Assembly (NCBI GenBank): GCA_028023455.1
Contig: JAQFVV010013070.1
Span: 62,001-126,000, forward strand
Direction of reading: 5' to 3'
DNA length: 64,000 nt
Source: Epiperipatus broadwayi
Lineage: Eukaryota; Onychophora; Udeonychophora; Euonychophora; Peripatidae
A program made the position numbers and the translations under genes. A model generated the notes under the pieces. It worked only from the letters and a program-made list of their open reading frames with translations, was not told the origin of the DNA and made no database searches. Shown one piece after another: positions 11,243-29,015 of this stretch (positions are counted from its first letter, which is position 1; every line of letters starts with the position of its first letter).

Positions 11243-12744
11243 ACATATAACATAAATAATTCCATTCTGCATAGCCATGGAATACATTTCAATCTAAACA
11301 TAAAATTAATAATAAATTCACTATTAAATATATACTTAACCTTTCCACTTTTTCTTGACATATTTCATCATGTGAAACTGATGGGAATTAAATTATTTTT
11401 ACTTTCAATTCAAACCTTATATAACTGGATTAAATAACAGCCAGCCATATAAGCATAATAACACATAAACACTTTCAAATCACATTTGATAAGAAATATG
11501 ATAATGGCATTAATTAATAATTTATAAAAAAAATAATGAATAAATCTCTCATTTCTGACAAGTATGATATTTTAACTTGGGAATATAATAATTATTATTA
11601 AATAAACAAGACAACATAACTCTTTAGTGTATTTGGTATTAGACTATAAATTGAAACAAATGTCTGGTTTGGGATAAATGACAAATTTTTAAATTTAGAG
11701 TAAAATATTTATTAAGAAATAAACTTTATAACTTCTTAAAAACACAAAGAAAAATAATAAATTTCATGTAACTACCTCTTCTCAAAAATGTAAATAGCAA
11801 ACAGATATTCTATTGCCACAGAATATAGAAATATAAGTCTATAATAAAAACTATATTAAAATAATACTAATTACCCAGTATAATATCTCTCCATATTATA
11901 CTTTTGCAAGATGTACCTGGAGAGAGAAATAATAATTAAATAATAATAAAAAATCTTAAGACAAACAATTAATCTGCATGTCTATCAAATGATAACAAAA
12001 ATAATAATAATCATTAAGGCTTTTTTTATCTGGAATGAAAAGTTCATTTATAATCTGTAGGTGACACATCTTGGTCAGGTATTAAATGATGATGATCATT
12101 TGTATAATCATAAATATGGGTAAATACATAAGTTTCTGCATGAGATAAATGCTATTAATTGGGTTCAATTTAACAGCATTTCAAAGTTTTTAGCAATAGC
12201 TAATGAAACTGCTGTCAATATCACATATGAAAATTTCCATTATGGCAAAAATATTTATTATGACACAAGCAGAGCCATAATTTATTATTTAATTCATTGG
12301 ACTTATTTAAGAATTTTTTCTAAATTTTTTTAAAAAGTAATTCACAAGGCAAAGACTACTCAGTTCATAGAATCCATTTAAATTCACAGTAAGTTTATTA
12401 ATCATATACTTTAATAATAAAATCAAATTCAAATGAGGAGCACAATAATATAAAAGAAATTCACATCCAGTTTCATGCTCTTCAACTTGTTCATTTATCA
12501 GCACATTTAGAGATAAATTAATAGTTCATTAAATCATATGTCACACATTTGTTTTTTTGTTTCCAGATACAAGTGATTAGGTATATATTTTTGTGAATAA
12601 TAATAAAGCAGGTTATAATAAATTATCCGCACATATCCTTCCATTTAAACTTCATTCCTTTATAGTTAGCAAAAATTATCAACAAAGAGTATTTGAAGTG
12701 TTTTATGAAAAAATTCAACACAAATCTTCCAGAATAAAGCAAAA
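11243..12744. other. Unassigned AT-rich DNA
   Basis: No gene, RNA or clear repeat seen. The 65-codon minus-strand frame at 12307-12504 carries no recognisable domain. Confidence 0.4.
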
Positions 12745-13010
12745 TCCACACATTTGAATTATTTCTTTAATGTTAGAGATTAAATCTAAGTAAATCAAAT
12801 TTATAATGTAAACATACATTTCAATTACTTCTTTAATATTAGTGATAAAAAATCAAATTTATAATGTAGACACACATTTCAATTACTTTTGTAACATTAG
12901 ACATAAAATTTAGACAAAATAGATTTGAAATATAAACACAGATTTCCATTATTTCTTTAATATTAGATATTAAAGTTACATAAATTTACAATATAGGCAC
13001 ACATACACAT
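12745..13010. repeat. 57-70-bp tandem repeat, four units
   Basis: Units begin near 12748, 12817, 12874 and 12943. Each contains CATTTCAATTA-like and TTCTTTAATATTAG-like strings followed by a segment like TTTATAATGTA. Diverged and length-variable. No coding content. Confidence 0.75.
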
Positions 13011-14334
13011 CTCAAATGATGATTTTAGAATTGAAATTAGTCAGTTAGAAACAGGGATGATATACCTTATTTTATCATTGGCTATGACTGCATATTACTT
13101 CCTTATCTTTTCCAGTAGATTTTCTGAGCTGTTTATATCCAAAAAATTAATAGAAGTTTTACATTCAAACTTGGATCATGGAAGAACTAACTTGTAGAAA
13201 CTAAATTGTACTGATAAAAACTTTTTATGGAGAGAGAATTGTTAAAATCAGAAAAATCAAAAGGCAACATTTTGTACAAAGATTCCCATTTTATATCAGA
13301 TTATTACCCAAGAATCTATTCTCCCATCAATCCAAAGTCACTCAAAAATTCCACTCTGGAAAAAAAATTGCTCCTCCCATTGCACTGGCTTAATTGGTTA
13401 CATAATATGCAGGAATATTTTTTTCTTGAAAAAGAAAGAAGGAAAGAAAAAAAATCACTTTGTCTTTTAAAAAAAAATATTAAATTGAACCAAGAATAAA
13501 ATATTCTGTATTTCTAAAGTAACAAAATAAAAAATAATGATAATTATTTTAGCAAATAAAATATTTAATAGTGTATTTGTTGACAATACACTGGTCCAGT
13601 GATCTATTAATTCATTTAAATTGTTTTTAATCTGGTTATCCAAATTATTAGTTAGGAACTCAAATAGTTTGCTAAGAAACATGATATTTGATGGTTTAAT
13701 GAAATACATAAATGGAAAATGAAGCTGAAAGATAGCACGAGCATACATGAACATCCATAAATAATGTATTACAGGTACTAAACCAATCTGACTAAAAGAA
13801 AAGTTTCTATGATTATGAGTCAAACATGCACTATTTATACTATGGATTGCAATATTATAAGCAAATAAACCAGAGAATTACTTAAACAAATATCAAAACT
13901 GTTCTGCAGACAAACAAAACAAACTTGGATCAACTTAACCTAAATTGACAATTTTTGTGACAAGCCACTCCACTTTCTATCATTAAATACTCACTAAAGA
14001 AAATTATTAAATATCTCAAAACATTAAAATTATATTTTTAAATGCTTTTAAACATAGTTTTAGGTCACTAATAAAAAAAATTCAAATTTGAGATTATTTC
14101 ATTTTTTTAGTAAGATGCAATAAACTGTTACTGATACAGTGTTATATAATTACAATCAATATTTCTGGTGCCTATCCAGAAGGTTACAATATATTAACAT
14201 AGCTTTTTGGATTTTTCTTTTATTATTATTTCTTTCAGTTTGCAATATTTTTACATTATTACAATTGAAATCAAAACCATATATACATGATTAATTATGG
14301 TCACAAAAAACAAAAGCTGATAAATTATCATTAT
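13011..14334. other. Unassigned AT-rich DNA with two unsupported frames
   Basis: Frames of 90 codons (13227-13499, +) and 118 codons (13467-13823, -) exist but are rich in Lys/Asn or Ile/Phe, as expected from AT-biased random sequence. I recognise no domain, signal or family. A small unknown gene cannot be excluded. Confidence 0.35.
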
Positions 14335-14950
14335 CTTTACAATTTTGTTTCGTATTTTGAACTCTTTTTAATAACAAATTTTCTTTTTGTCTTTTCTCCA
14401 GTATGCATCTTGACTCACCTATATATCTTTTACAACTCCCACACATCCATTTATAAATGATACAATTTTCATTTCTAAATAAGGTTTATCTTTACACTTA
14501 TTTATTTATTTATTTAATGTAGATGGTGCATAAAATGCAATGTCACCTTTATAAATTTTTCTTATGAAACTTGCCTGCTGATTCGAAATATATGGTATTG
14601 ATATCCAAATTTTATTATCAGAAGATTGAATATCATTATTAATCTTATTTTTATTTTTGTATTTATATTTTGAATTAAAAATTTTAAAAGTATAATAAAT
14701 ATGATCATAATTATATCAACATTAACAATTCATTAGAATAAATTTCAATATTTTTGCCTTTATACAATGAATATTTACAAAGATTATCATTTCTAAACAA
14801 GAAGGATTTCAAACCTGTCATTTTATGTGACATTGGTACTCTTGATTTATAGGGAGTGTAGTCTGTTTTTGCTATTGGTTTAGTAATCATATAGCAATCC
14901 AGTTTATCTCTGTTTTTAGTTTTCTTAAGTTCTAGACATTGAACACACAT
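14335..14950 (-). pseudogene. GIY-YIG nuclease remnant of a PLE
   Basis: On the minus strand, from about 14488 to 14345, the frame encodes NCIIYKWMCGSCKRYIGES. This matches the start of PLE GIY-YIG domains: an aromatic/Ile-Tyr-K pattern, Cys-x2-Cys, then YIGE. The PLE at 34.8 kb has the equivalent PCLFCKKVYIGQ. A minus-strand 79-codon frame at 14711-14950 lies just upstream and could be part of the same element, but it has no recognised motif. Stops separate the two, so this is a decayed fragment. Confidence 0.55.
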
Positions 14951-15045
14951 TAAATTTTAATCTGTTTTAATTCATTTTACACCTTTTATATTATTTAATT
15001 TATTAAAAAATCTTTAATAGTATTTGACTTTCCACATACAAAAAC

Positions 15046-15083
15046 AAAGACTACAATGATAGTTGAAAGCGCTCCTAAGTGAG
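15046..15083 (+). ncRNA. Dispersed hammerhead-like motif, copy 2 of 3
   Basis: GACTA/TAGTT can pair around a short loop and is followed by GAAAGCGCTCCTAAGTG, like the copies near 8.86 and 46.3 kb. The CUGANGA box is not recognisable. A (TA)n tract follows within a few bases, as at PLE ends elsewhere in the window. Confidence 0.35.
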
Positions 15084-15088
15084 GTTTA

Positions 15089-15093
15089 TATAT

Positions 15094-15124
<31 letters not shown>

Positions 15125-15142
15125 ACAAATTTTAATTACTGT

Positions 15143-15190
<48 letters not shown>
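15089..15190. repeat. (TA)n and (CA)n tracts
   Basis: TA repeats at about 15089-15123, then CA repeats running into TA repeats at about 15142-15190. Confidence 0.9.
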
Positions 15191-15194
<4 letters not shown>

Positions 15195-16107
15195 AAAAGG
15201 ATATTATCATTAATTAATTTATAGATTAAATTGAAATTGTTATTCTAGTATGTTTGACAATTATTTAAATCTTTAGTACAGTGACAAGTTAAACAGATGT
15301 AATACTATTAAACTAGTCGTTGTATAATAGTTAACAAAACTAAAGCTTACGCTTGTTTTAGAGATTAATAAAACATACTTAATGTTTATTTACATATATT
15401 TTATTGCAATTATTATGTCATTCTAATAATAAAATTAAAAAAAAGTTAAACTACACAAATTTGACTAGTTTGGTTTTAATATACTGATATAATTAAAACA
15501 ATTTATTAATATGAAAACATGCTGTTAATATACACACAATGAAAATTATTAATATATTTAATAATGATTATTTTATTATATATCTTTCGTAATAATATTA
15601 ACATTATATAAACATGCGCATAGGTGTGTGAAATGAGATATTTGGATTGTAAGATAATTATTTTTATTTCCGTAATTGCTAAAGCCAGACTAGAAGCTTC
15701 TTTCGTGCTACTAGACGATGCATAATTAATTCAATGCAGAAAATTTCAATAAAAAGTTTTAAAGTCTTTACTAGTAAAAGCTTTTTGCACAGAATGTTAA
15801 ATTGTCTTATATCCTCACGAAGGCTTACTAATTTATTTTTTTCTAAAGTACATTTATTATCAGAAACATATTTTTAAAAATGAATTATAGTGAAAACAAA
15901 TTATATATACTATGCATAGTCTTACATTATTTTAATCATATTCAGGTTTAGACAAACAATAAAATATGAACAAATATAGTGTTTTCATGAAGGTTTGTGG
16001 TGATGGTGTTTTAGTTTATTTTTATATTGGATTATTTCGAATATATGTATTGAATGTCTTTAGAAAAATTTAAATTTATTTAAATATTCCAAATACATTC
16101 AATTGTT
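15191..16107. other. Unassigned AT-rich DNA
   Basis: Nothing recognised. Confidence 0.4.
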
Positions 16108-16277
16108 AGCAATAGCACATCATGTGCACAACGTTTCAAGAGGTCGTAGTCTTCCCTCTTCTTCGGGTGTTTCTGGCCTGACCAGTGACAGTACTAGCAT
16201 GGGATTCGAACCTGGGTGCTTAGATTCTTGATTCTTGAATTTCAAGGTAACACTCTAACCGACTGAGCGATCCTACC
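16108..16277 (-). mobile_element. tRNA-derived SINE with hammerhead-like body
   Basis: On the minus strand from 16277 the sequence opens with a tRNA-like head. It has an A box (TCGCTCAGTCGGTTAGAG) and, about 50 bases later, a perfect B box (GGTTCGAATCC), the internal RNA polymerase III promoter of tRNAs. The head does not fold into an intact tRNA: the anticodon region is expanded by a CAAGAATC repeat. Downstream (about 16190-16118) the body reads CCGAAGA, AGAGG, an 11-base loop, CCTCT, then TGAAAC and the self-complementary ACGT with triplet GTT. CAC/GTG flank it as a short stem I. That is hammerhead order with one core change (U4 to C). Schistosome Sm-alpha elements are a known precedent for a Pol III SINE with a hammerhead. 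Confidence 0.6.
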
Positions 16278-20653
<4,376 letters not shown>

Positions 20654-22021
20654 GAGCAATCGATTTTAAAATTATTAATGAACATCATTTAATAATCAAA
20701 AATATTACTAATGTAAAACATCAGGATTGTCATGTTATTGTGGAATAAAAATCTTTCTAAAAATGGTGTGGATAAAAGTAAATCTATTTTTGATTTCGTC
20801 CAATAATAGATTATGTCACTGACCCCAATAAAGTGACTTGATGAAAAGGAAGTTATGAAGCAATTTATTCTTGGCAGAAAAATAAAGTGAATATGTAGCT
20901 GATGTCTAATAAAGAGTCTTAATGACAGAGATTTGACTATTTCCAGGAAGGCATAATAACAAGCAAATTAAGACAGACAACAAAAGTAAGATGTAAACAC
21001 GAACTATTGTCACCTTTGCTGATCTTTTTTGACATAGCATATGTAAGTAATAGTTGTAAAAATGTTATTATAATACTATTACATTAATGAATAATAATTT
21101 TTATGTAGTAACATTTGATATTTAATATAGATGAAGAACATTGTTACTCATCCTTTGAATAATGATGCAAAATTTGAGACAACATTTAATAAAATATTCA
21201 TTTTATCTGTTCGTTTATATTTGGACAAAAGTATTCAGTTTATTGATGTTAAAACAGGTTTTAGCAATTGTAAACAAACAGAGAAGGCATATAATTGCAT
21301 GATTATTAAAATATGATAATGGTATATTGGACAACAAATGATTGCATTGTTTTAGAAATACATAAACTCATAAAGTTGTGCTAATTTATACTTAAAATAT
21401 TTTTATTCTTCTACTTTATATTAATAAATAGACTAGCTATACTGGTATCATAATCAAATAATATTATTATGTACTCTGGTAGATATTTTCAAGAATTGTG
21501 TTGAAAAAAATGTTTCTAATCTTAGATGAATAATTACCAGTGTCAATACAATTTAAAAAATAAATAAAAATAATTATAGATACAAACTTTATTGCCAGAA
21601 AAATGCAAGAAAGGTTTCACAAATAAGGACTTTTTATGATGCGCTTATTGAATTAATCAATATTTTTGATAGAGTTTGAAAATATTTTTTGTCAATCAAA
21701 GTTTAAACATCTTATATAGCTTTTGTATAAAGGAAAAATGGAAATTGTCATTAATACTGATGAAACATCTGAAGTATTTAAAATGAAAGTTACTTTTATC
21801 TTATTTAAAGTCCTTTTTCTTTTTTTACTCTTATTGAAAAAACTTTACTTAGGTTTTTAGTCATATTTGATTGTTTCATATTGTATGGTAATATTGTCTA
21901 TTTTTAAATATTATTTAATGAAATATTTTTATTGAAAATGCAAATTTTAGTTTATAGTTTTTGAAAATGAATTTTACTTGAGATATAGTAAAAAAATGAA
22001 AATGTCTTAAAACTAAAAATT
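20654..22021. other. Unassigned AT-rich DNA
   Basis: No gene or repeat supported. The 61-codon frame at 21131-21316 carries no recognisable motif. Confidence 0.4.
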
Positions 22022-23090
<1,069 letters not shown>

Positions 23091-23092
23091 AT

Positions 23093-23104
23093 CCAAGATG
23101 GCGT
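23093..23104 (+). promoter_or_regulatory. YY1-like motif at the LINE 5' terminus
   Basis: CCAAGATGGCGT lies within the first bases of the element. AAGATGGC is the core of the YY1 binding site, and human L1 has such a site near its +1 position that helps set the transcription start. Similar position, but only sequence similarity supports the role here. Confidence 0.4.
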
Positions 23105-23319
23105 CCATGCAGATAGACTGTTACACATCTAGCTCCTTTTCACTTTGAAATATGAGTTAATTTTTTCCATTGTAATAGACCTAATTGATGTTATTTGTGA
23201 CAGATTTAGTAAGAAGAACGTTTTCACATCTTAAAGATAAGAGAAAATCATTTATAATTAGGTTTTTGATTATTATTGAAAAATAACATACATGCAAGCA
23301 CCATTTGTAAGATTGTAAA

Positions 23320-23628
23320 ATGGCCGATGTGTTCAATACAAATGGGCGTCCTGCTGAGTATCAAAAACAAAATCAGACATTCATTCAAGCTAACAATAGT
23401 TCAATTATAATAGAATCAGACAATGCAGATCAAAATACTAGTGATCAAAATATTGAATCAGCATTTGAATCAGATATCATGAAAGAAAAATTATCAGGAA
23501 AAAATACCGGTAAAGCAGAAACATGCATTCGAAGGCCTGAGATTAACAACATTAATTTTCTGCCCTTGAAAAGGAAAACCATATCTCCTATTTGGATATC
23601 AAATCAAAAAATTATTCCGTGCAAATAA
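23320..23628 (+). pseudogene. LINE ORF1, N-terminal part
   Basis: 102 codons from an ATG in AAAATGG context. The product is hydrophilic, Asn/Gln/Ser-rich and without a recognised domain, as usual for the N-terminus of LINE ORF1 proteins. It ends at a stop about 315 bases before the next ORF1 frame. The gap still encodes related-looking sequence in broken frames, so this is likely the start of a once continuous ORF1. Confidence 0.55.
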
Positions 23629-23943
23629 AGACACTGAGAAAACAAATATAGCATTATATGTGCCATAGGAAAGTTTTAAAAAATTAGACAAAATAAATAC
23701 AATGTACCTGAGAGAGCCCGAAGCAAACCCTACCAATTTTCCACCATTGGATAGGAGCGCATCCCAAAGCTCTTATTAAGTAGATTCATGCCTATTTCAG
23801 CAAAATACTAAAGAAAAATCAAATGACCACCACAATAGTCTAAACTCATGTACAAATAATAACAATATATCAGATTTAAGCATAAACAGATAATATTATA
23901 ATAATGTGAAAGCTAAACACCTTCAAACAGATACACTTTAAAC

Positions 23944-25100
23944 ATGCTAAAGGCTGATCTTCACGGGTCGATGGATTACGTTCTGCCAGACGCCGAATCT
24001 TTTGCAGAGCTTATGGGAATCGATAATGATACTGAGGATCAACAACATCACAACAATATACACCAAGATCAACTTCATTATATTACGCAAGAATTATATG
24101 ATCAATATACTAACAATTTTAATAAAACAATTTCACTACCACTATTAACTTCGTTCAAAAGTTTTCATAGTGACAAATTACTTATAATGGTGGTAACAAA
24201 TGCGGATGCTGAATTATTTAAATTCCCAATAGATGAATTTTATGACAAAATAACACAAATGAAATTATGGAGTTACGTCCACCAAATACTATACCATTCC
24301 AATAACAGATATTTGTGTTTTGACTTTCACAACAAGACACAAAAATATATTTTTAGAAAGCACGTCAAATATTTAAATAACAAAATTATTTGCTATATCG
24401 ATGCAGAGCACGCCCCCGTGACACAAGGCATACTTAGAAATTGTCATATTGGTTTTATGGAAGAAAATTTACAATCGCTAATGGAAAACTATGGAAAAAT
24501 AACAAATTTTAATTTTTTAATGGAGAAAAGAACACCAATTCCAATTAGAATGAATGCAGTGACATTTAATATACAATTAAATAAAAATGTGACTGCATTA
24601 GACATACCAACAGTATTCCCCACAGGTAAATTACTGCTTGTTATTACCTTTAGAGGCACACATTTTCAGTGTTTTCCTGTAAACAGTGCACACATGTGAT
24701 AAGAGACTGTCCTAAAAGAATATGTGACAATTGTGGCCTCAAATCAAGTGAAAGGCACCGATGTCCAGTTCTTTAGAATACAATGCCCTCAGTCAGTGAT
24801 AAAACTATCAAGACAAGTGAAAAACAAATGCCCATCCCATCTTCTTTAAATAACACACAAATGCAATTGGCAAGTTTATTAAATCCAGATAATATACCTA
24901 TCGAATCTCCTCTAGACAACACGCAGATGCAAATAACAGATAGCTTAAACACAGCTAATTTCACACCAGATTCAAATGATGAACAAGAAATAGAAGTGGC
25001 CTCCTCTTATTATAGTGATGAAGAGCCCAGAAACCACAGAATACAACAAACAACTAAGCTTAAAAAAATAAACAAAAATAAACAACAAAAAAATCAATAA
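23944..25100 (+). pseudogene. LINE ORF1, central and C-terminal part with zinc knuckles
   Basis: The 251-codon frame 23944-24699 has an alternating pattern compatible with an RRM-like fold (about residues 70-170), which I cannot prove by eye. At about 24670 a one-base frame change occurs. The shifted frame then encodes CKQCTHVIRDC and CDNCGLKSSERHRC, two Cys/His knuckles typical of ORF1 nucleic-acid-binding proteins. After one stop (24774-24776) the same frame runs to 25100 as a Ser/Thr/Asn-rich tail containing two NTQMQ repeats. The product would bind element RNA in the RNP. Confidence 0.65.
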
Positions 25101-25437
25101 ACATTCACACCAAATTATCACTTAAATGGATACCACGGAAGCAGCAGAATCTTCTGACAGCTTAACAGACTCTTGTAAACCAGTAAAAAAAACATAAATA
25201 TAATAACCAGAATGTCAACTCAACAACTTCACCACAGGAACTGTACTGGACAAGACAACACCCCACAGGAAAATCAGAACAATTAGCACAACAGCTCGAT
25301 TACACTGCAGGAGTGGACATCCACCACAGGAAACCGAGAAAAAAAAGCAAAATTCAGCATTAGCTGAAGATGAAAGTATTGACAATCAAACCATTTTGCC
25401 ACAAGAGGTTTGAACACTAATTCACACACCTCACTTT

Positions 25438-26318
25438 AGCTAGAAAATAAAACTAATAATCACTACAGTCAATGTGAGGGGAATCAATTCCACAAAAAGA
25501 ATGCATGCAATTACAGATTGGTTTACACATTCACCTTCTCATTTGCTTTTTTTCACTGAGACTAAATATTCCATTAACTCCAGCTTTAAGCCATACCATT
25601 ACTTAAACAAATTTGGCTATAATAAGTTCTCAATTTCCAACTACTCAGTGGCAGGCATTGGTTTTTTGATTCAACACACCTCTCCAATCCAATCCTTTAA
25701 AATATTATACTGTGATCAGCATATGATAATATTGTCACTACATAATAAAGACTTTAAACTGAACATTGTATCACTGTACTTATATAATAAATATACACTA
25801 ATACATCAACTGATCAACACCATTAACCTACACTTATCTAAAAACCCATACCCTACAATAATGCTAGGTGATTTCAACATGACATATGAGAATTTCATAA
25901 GAAAATATTTGCAATATATTAACAAGAAACTTAAGAGTGCGGATAGTTTCTTTCTTCAAACACAATTTCATTTTACAATAGACAGCATTCAACATTAATA
26001 GATTTGCTCTTTTATTCACCTGAACTTCACTTTCAAATAAAACTTTCACTTCATCCAGTCCCTTTCTCAGACCATAATTCTCTAAAAGTTGAAATCAGCC
26101 CACCTACATATACCCAGCCAACCCATTCATTATCCAACACTACTCGTCTTCTACTCAAAGCCAATGCGCCAGAAGCTGTATTGTCGGAAATTTATATACA
26201 CTTGAACAGATTAAACATTTTATCTCTAGCCCCAGAAGAAGCCTGGTTTACTTATATCAACATCCTCACCACTACAATCAAATGTTACACAATGAGAAAT
26301 ACCCCACCAAAACATTAA
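25438..26318 (+). pseudogene. LINE ORF2, APE-type endonuclease domain
   Basis: Motifs of the exonuclease/endonuclease/phosphatase fold appear in order: TVNVRGI (metal-binding Asn), FFTETK (catalytic Glu), MLGDFN (Asp/Asn), then after a frame break near 26000 SDHNSLKV (catalytic His). The domain nicks target DNA to prime reverse transcription. Reading continues from a stop at 25441, and the ORF2 start is not clear. The frame break at 25998/26004 inactivates the ORF. Confidence 0.8.
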
Positions 26319-26917
26319 ATAAACTAGAATTGATAAGGGACAAATTAAATTCCACAACAGCCAATCCACAGTCAATAAACACTGTTCTTCAGCTTAAGTA
26401 GGAATATAAAGACACACCACTCATACTGGAAAACTATATATCAATTAAAAAAGCTAAACTATATCTTAAAGACACCCACAACTAGATGACAGGCTACATT
26501 CGTTGGGCTCTGGGATATAGTAGCGAAAGCCCAACCCCATCATCCATTCTCATAGCAGATCAGATAATCACAGGTGAGAATATGATTTTCCCTATATTAG
26601 ATCACTTTAAAACATGATTTCAACAAAGACCTATACCCAATCTGGGTCAATTTTATTTTGGAATATCAAATAAATCACATAGTATCACCAAAAAAGACAT
26701 TGAAGTAAAAATAAGCAGCATGCCAAATCATGCACACCCAGGACTTCATGCCATCCCAAAATTTCTATTTCATCATCTTAACTATTACACTATTCCTATA
26801 ATATATAATAAGCTGACTTTTTTATCTCAACAGATACACAATATCCATCTACTATACCCAGTTTCAATAGTTCCGTTTTTAAAAAAGACCATACACCACT
26901 CATAATAAAAATCGTTG
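26319..26917 (+). pseudogene. LINE ORF2, linker and RT fingers, broken
   Basis: Frames are interrupted by stops. The 61-codon frame 26720-26905 encodes the start of the RT: HPGLHAIPKF (equivalent to the PGPDGIP motif) and VSIVPFLKK. The minus-strand relative near 57.7 kb has the matching HPDMNALHKF, which confirms the region is shared by the family. Confidence 0.65.
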
Positions 26918-27907
26918 AGTCAATCATTATTAAGGACAAAATTCAGCCTTTAATACTTCCGCATCTGTCTAAATTCCAATTTACCAAAAAAGGCAACTCC
27001 ATACTAGAAGCACTAATGCTATTTAGAATCATACAGGAAGGTATTAAAACTAAAAGAAAGGCAGCACCAGTGACAGTTCAGCTAGACATAGAAGCAGCAT
27101 TTGACTTTGTGCCAGTTGATAGCCTTCTTTGTTTAATAGGCAAATACAACATTCCAACACCAATGATGTATGTACTGGCTAACTCATTAATAAATAGAAG
27201 TCTACAAATAACCCTCAATGGAAAAAACATCACCTTCTTTCATTCCACATAATTCTATACCACAGGGCTCTCCACTCAGCTCGCTTCTATTCATCACTTT
27301 TATTAATCCGCTTATTGCAGAAATAGAAGCAAAGCTCCTGGGTGTGTACTCCCATACACTTAGACAAACAATTAAGCATCTTACCTACATGGATGATGTA
27401 ATAGTCCTCCTCCCCTCAAAAAAAATGTTACCAGATTTACATAAAATATTAGAAAAATATTCAACACAATATCAATTGAAATTTAATCAGGAAAAAATGG
27501 CTGTGTGGTCCCTACTCACAGGCTCATCAATTAAGACAATAAACTCTCACGCCCCCCACCCTTTTCTTGGAATACCTTTCCACCTTTCTACAAATCAAGT
27601 CAGAATTTTAATACAAAATAACTTACTAAATTCAATCAATAAGTTAATCAATTCTTTAACTAAAGCCTATTTATCAATTCATAGTAAAATTTCTTTGATC
27701 AATATGTTAATTTTTCCTAAAATTAATTATTATGCCCCAATTATTAAATTCACCAACTCATTTATTCGCAAGATCAATTCATTGTGCACACAGTTAATTT
27801 GGAACAGAAAACTGTATCCATTAGTATCAACAAGTTACAAAAACATTCCAAAGATAATGGCCTTTCACTACACAGCATTACTACTTTTTTTTCCAAAAGG
27901 CATATAA
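26918..27907 (+). pseudogene. LINE ORF2, reverse transcriptase core
   Basis: Two overlapping frames (to 27252 and from 27218) hold the RT motifs. QLDIEAAFD carries the motif A aspartate, IPQGSPLSSLLF is motif B, and YMDDVIVLLPSKK is motif C with both catalytic aspartates intact. FLGIPF follows in the thumb region. A one-base frameshift near 27240 separates motif A from motif B. All three catalytic aspartates are still encoded, so decay here is limited to indels. Confidence 0.85.
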
Positions 27908-28860
27908 CACTATTCAAAAAATTATCAGCAACTTTGAGTTTGGTGAAGTTTTCATTCCAATAGTTCCAACAGATACACCTGCACCCACTAGTAACAAATT
28001 CATACATAACCTTTTGGCTTTAATAAACATGTACAATAAGCAGAATGATCAAACATGCAAATAAATTAAAATACTGGGATGCATATCAAATTATAAATGT
28101 AAACTCTATCACTCATTGCCATAGCAGTAGTCTTTCAATATCAAATAAGAGACTTATACAAAAATTCAAATATTGACACCTGGAACCAAAATATCTTGAC
28201 TTCTTAGTAAAGATTAATCTTGATGCCCTACCTACAAATTATTTTCTGACAACAAGAATGAAAAATGCCAACCTCAATCCAATATGTGTGCTTTGTCATA
28301 GGGATGAGAAGACCATTAACCATATTATCATTGACTGTCATGCTCTTAACATTTATAGAGAACTAATTGCAACACTCACTGGGAGTAATGATACCACACT
28401 ATTGTTATTAATTAATGCAATACAGACAGGTAATTTTACCTCAATCAGAATACACCCATACCTTTTTTTCATTCTCTGGTTTGTGCACTGTCATTTTGTT
28501 TTCAACCCCACTTCTCGCAAATACAGAACAATTTACCTAAATAAGCTACAAGCAATAAAGAAGATGGACCAAATACTTGCCCCTTTTGGACTATTCACAT
28601 ACCCTTTGCAACCAATTCAGATGCCAACAACCTAATCACAATCCCACAGTTACATACGGAAAAAACATTACCCGAAGAACTTTATTTATTAATTGTTTTT
28701 ATTTTACTTTTTTTTTGCTAGTTTTTTTATTGTCATAAAACTTGCCCATTAACTGACCTTTTCCCACTTCGATACTTGTTATTTCACTGTAAAATGCAAT
28801 GTAACTAATGAAATAATGTAAGTTACCTATTTTTTCACTATGTATAACAACATTTTTACT
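27908..28860 (+). pseudogene. LINE ORF2, C-terminal CCHC domain and 3' UTR
   Basis: After a broken stretch, the frame 28258-28635 (125 codons) encodes CVLCHRDEKTINHIIIDC, a C-x2-C-x8-H-x4-C motif typical of ORF2 C-termini in several LINE clades. The decayed relative at 56.1 kb has CPNCLRHEETYDHIILSC at the same place. The stop at 28635 is followed by a short 3' UTR ending in AATAAAG. Confidence 0.75.
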
Positions 28861-28883
28861 TAATAAAGCTGTTTTAAAACTAA

Positions 28884-28894
28884 ACTACTACTAC

Positions 28895-28988
<94 letters not shown>

Positions 28989-29015
28989 TGTAGTAGCAGT
29001 AGTAATAGTAGTAGT
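28884..29015. repeat. (ACT)4 then (AGT)n, 3' flank of the LINE
   Basis: A short ACT block (28884-28894) meets a long AGT array (28895-29015) with a few variants. The ACT/AGT junction can fold back on itself. The AGT array is either the LINE's tail, its target, or both. Confidence 0.9.

Larger units (their letters stand above)
23091..28884 (+). mobile_element. Nearly full-length APE-type non-LTR retrotransposon (LINE)
   Basis: About 5.8 kb with the complete two-ORF layout: a 5' UTR starting CCAAGATGGCG, an ORF1 with CCHC zinc knuckles, and an ORF2 with APE endonuclease, RT and a C-terminal CCHC motif. A 3' UTR with AATAAAG at 28863 leads directly into TAG repeats. Both ends abut TAG-type trinucleotide arrays. 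Frameshifts and stops in both ORFs make it non-autonomous now, yet most domains remain readable, so decay is moderate. A decayed relative lies at 55.7-57.9 kb on the other strand. I cannot assign a clade with confidence. An R1/Tx1-like sequence-specific lineage is possible given the microsatellite location. Confidence 0.85.

Noticed and set aside
13467-13823. 118-codon minus-strand frame
   Set aside because: Ile/Phe/Asn-rich composition fits AT-biased chance. No domain, no neighbouring gene structure.
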